Assembly (NCBI GenBank): GCA_944372725.1 | Contig: CALWAA010000071.1 | Coordinates: 1 to 5,903, forward strand | Direction: 5' to 3' | Origin: an uncultured Bacilli bacterium | GTDB taxonomy: Bacteria > Bacillota_I > Bacilli_A > RF39 > UBA660 | DNA: 5,903 bases | Shown here: piece by piece, positions 5,009-5,903 of the stretch | How the letters are laid out: every line of letters starts with the position of its first letter | Position numbering within the stretch: the first letter of the stretch is position 1 | Made by a program: the position numbers and the translations under genes | The notes under the pieces: model-generated | Database searches by the model: none | The model's input: only the letters and a program-made list of their open reading frames with translations | What the model was told of the DNA's origin: nothing

Positions 5009-5753
5009 TTCTCAAACTCATTTCTAAAGCTGTCATTAAATCTTTAATATTTTTTGTATTTCGAGCTTTAGGCTTTTTAACAGCTTTTCCCTTTTCTTTT
5101 TGTTTTAATGCATCTTTTACTTTTTCTTGATATTCATCCCTATATTCTTCTGGCTTAAATTTTATTTTTAATGAATTGATAAGTTCTACAGCTAAATCAA
5201 GTTCTTTTTTTGTAAACTTAGCATCTGCTATTTCATCAGCAAGGATTACTTCTTCATCAAAATAAAGAGTATTCATAATAAGTTCATCATTCATAAGACG
5301 AATAAGAACATAATAAAACTTAGTCCCAATCACTGTTTTAGCAAGTGCAACCTTTTTGGTTTTATTTAAAGCTTCCTTAAATAAACTAAATGATTTACTT
5401 TTATTACTAGTTTTAATTTGATAGCTTTTCTCGAAATAAATAGGGTCAACTTCATTGAAATTTAAAAATCCCACAATTTCAATCACTTTTTCATCTTCAC
5501 TTTTGAGTTTATTAAACTCTTCATTCGTTAAAGTCAAATATTCATCATTTTTATATTCATATCCCCGAATAATATCTGATTGTTTCACTTCTTTCTTACA
5601 ATGAGGACAATATTTAACATACCGAATTCTTGATAAACATTTTTTATGTAATTGATTAAATGATATATCATTATTTTTAATAACAGGATTTATTTCCACC
5701 GGAATATTAACTAATCCAAAAGAAATAGATGTTTTCTTCATACGAATCACCAT
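4998..5753 (-). CDS. ku: Ku protein, DNA double-strand-break end-binding factor
   Basis: Bacterial Ku forms a homodimeric ring on broken DNA ends and recruits the ligase. This 251-aa protein has the family opening SISFGLVNIPVEI (9-21), then LHKKC (35-39) and YCPHCKKEV (48-56), whose H36, C39, C49 and C52 could bind zinc. Further markers are GYEYKNDEYLTLT (64-76), VDPIYFEKSY (102-111), VALAKTVIG (135-143), and LINSLKIKFKPEEYRDEY (191-208) near the end of the core. The tail is lysine-rich (216-237) and ends in IKDLMTALEMSL (236-247), as in the C-terminal segment that contacts the ligase. The start is uncertain: ATG 5753 or GTG 5750 suits the family N-terminus, whereas ATG 5741 has a GGTGA 5 nt upstream. 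It is the first gene of a two-gene operon with the overlapping ligase gene. Confidence 0.93.
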   Translation of the reverse strand: MVIRMKKTSISFGLVNIPVEINPVIKNNDISFNQLHKKCLSRIRYVKYCPHCKKEVKQSDIIRGYEYKNDEYLTLTNEEFNKLKSEDEKVIEIVGFLNFNEVDPIYFEKSYQIKTSNKSKSFSLFKEALNKTKKVALAKTVIGTKFYYVLIRLMNDELIMNTLYFDEEVILADEIADAKFTKKELDLAVELINSLKIKFKPEEYRDEYQEKVKDALKQKEKGKAVKKPKARNTKNIKDLMTALEMSLRNVS

Positions 5754-5778
5754 TATTATTTTGCAAATTAAAGATAAG

Positions 5779-5787
5779 TTTATACCA
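5779..5787 (-). promoter_or_regulatory. Candidate extended -10 promoter for the ku-ligase operon
   Basis: Minus-strand TGGTATAAA (5787-5779) is an extended -10 element (TGn before TATAAA). No recognisable -35 lies 15-18 nt upstream, which extended -10 promoters can tolerate. The start near 5772 would give a leader of about 19 nt. It lies directly behind the rny terminator, so the operon is probably transcribed separately from rny, though read-through cannot be excluded. Confidence 0.5.
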
Positions 5788-5815
5788 AAAGAAAAAGAGA
5801 CTTATTTCGCCTCTT
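5787..5815 (-). terminator. Intrinsic terminator of rny overlapping its stop codon
   Basis: On the minus strand AAGAGGC (5815-5809) pairs with GTCTCTT (5801-5795), including one G-U pair, around a 7-nt loop that contains the rny TAA stop (5804-5802). A T-rich run (5796-5787, one C inside) follows. The stem is modest in strength. Confidence 0.65.
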
Positions 5816-5903
5816 CAATTGCTCTCGTTTCTCGAATAACATTAATTTTAATCGTACCAGGATATTGCATTTCAGCTTCAATTCTATCTTTAATATCCCG
5901 AGC
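5802..5903 (-). CDS. rny: Ribonuclease Y, C-terminal fragment cut by the window edge
   Basis: The final 33 codons and TAA stop are present; the rest lies right of the window. The translated end includes ARDIKDRIEAEMQYPG, then IKINVIRETRAIEEAK, very close to the conserved RNase Y C-terminus (B. subtilis ends in IKITVIRETRAVEYAK). RNase Y is a membrane-anchored endonuclease that starts decay of many mRNAs in Bacillota; its N-terminal anchor, KH and HD domains are outside the window. The reading frame is intact up to the edge. Its terminator follows at once, and ku begins about 50 bp downstream on the same strand. The short length is offset by the distinctive tail, so the identification is strong. 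Confidence 0.9.
   Translation of the reverse strand, partial: ARDIKDRIEAEMQYPGTIKINVIRETRAIEEAK

Noticed and set aside
1..5903. Mycoplasma-type code with TGA as tryptophan
   Set aside because: Tryptophans in conserved positions (ligase W188, RNase J W375, acetyltransferase W30) are all TGG and all frames close normally with TAA or TAG.
1..5903. CRISPR array, prophage, insertion sequence or toxin-antitoxin pair
   Set aside because: No regularly spaced repeats, transposase or integrase motifs, or paired small cytosolic genes were found; the accessory-looking ku-ligase pair has the same base composition as its neighbours.

Overview
The window is AT-rich chromosomal DNA that reads with the standard bacterial code: tryptophan is TGG, and no TGA falls inside a conserved domain. 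The genes have purine-rich Shine-Dalgarno sites, sigma-A-type promoters, and both RNase J and RNase Y. This fits a low-GC Bacillota, probably a compact-genome member of the Bacilli. A lineage near RF39, Erysipelotrichales or Acholeplasmatales is a guess from base composition and gene style; nothing here fixes the species. I see no CRISPR array, insertion sequence, rRNA or tRNA.

Left part (1-1000): a strong hairpin at the left edge, probably the terminator of a gene outside the window, precedes a 67-aa protein with two CxxC pairs (119-322, +). This gene converges on a histidine-phosphatase-family gene (337-954, -) across a shared bidirectional terminator that contains both stop codons. The phosphatase-family protein has lost its catalytic RHG motif and looks like a pseudoenzyme.

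Middle (1000-3630): trmL, a tRNA wobble 2'-O-methyltransferase (+), meets a 44-aa single-pass membrane protein (-) with stop codons overlapping by 4 bp. The membrane protein gene is divergent from rnjA (RNase J, 1887-3560, +). The space between them holds two promoters and a cluster of TGTAAA motifs phased at 11 and 22 bp. The rnjA terminator runs straight into the promoter of the next gene.

Right part (3631-5903): a GNAT acetyltransferase gene (+) overlaps by 17 bp, tail to tail, with a ku-ligase pair on the minus strand. Ku and a stand-alone ATP-dependent DNA ligase overlap by 11 bp and form a small non-homologous end-joining operon; the ligase has no polymerase or phosphoesterase domain. 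Upstream of ku is the last 33 codons of rny (RNase Y), cut by the window edge and closed by its own terminator.

Two themes stand out. The window has mRNA-decay enzymes (RNase J, RNase Y) at two places, and a two-gene DNA break repair module. Packing is very tight: stop codons lie inside terminator stems, convergent genes overlap, a promoter -35 box lies inside a terminator U-tract, and most predicted 5' leaders are under about 20 nt. The nearest thing to a novel system is the combination of the minimal Ku-ligase operon, the apparently dead phosphatase homologue and the phased motif cluster upstream of rnjA. None is a clearly new system on sequence evidence alone.
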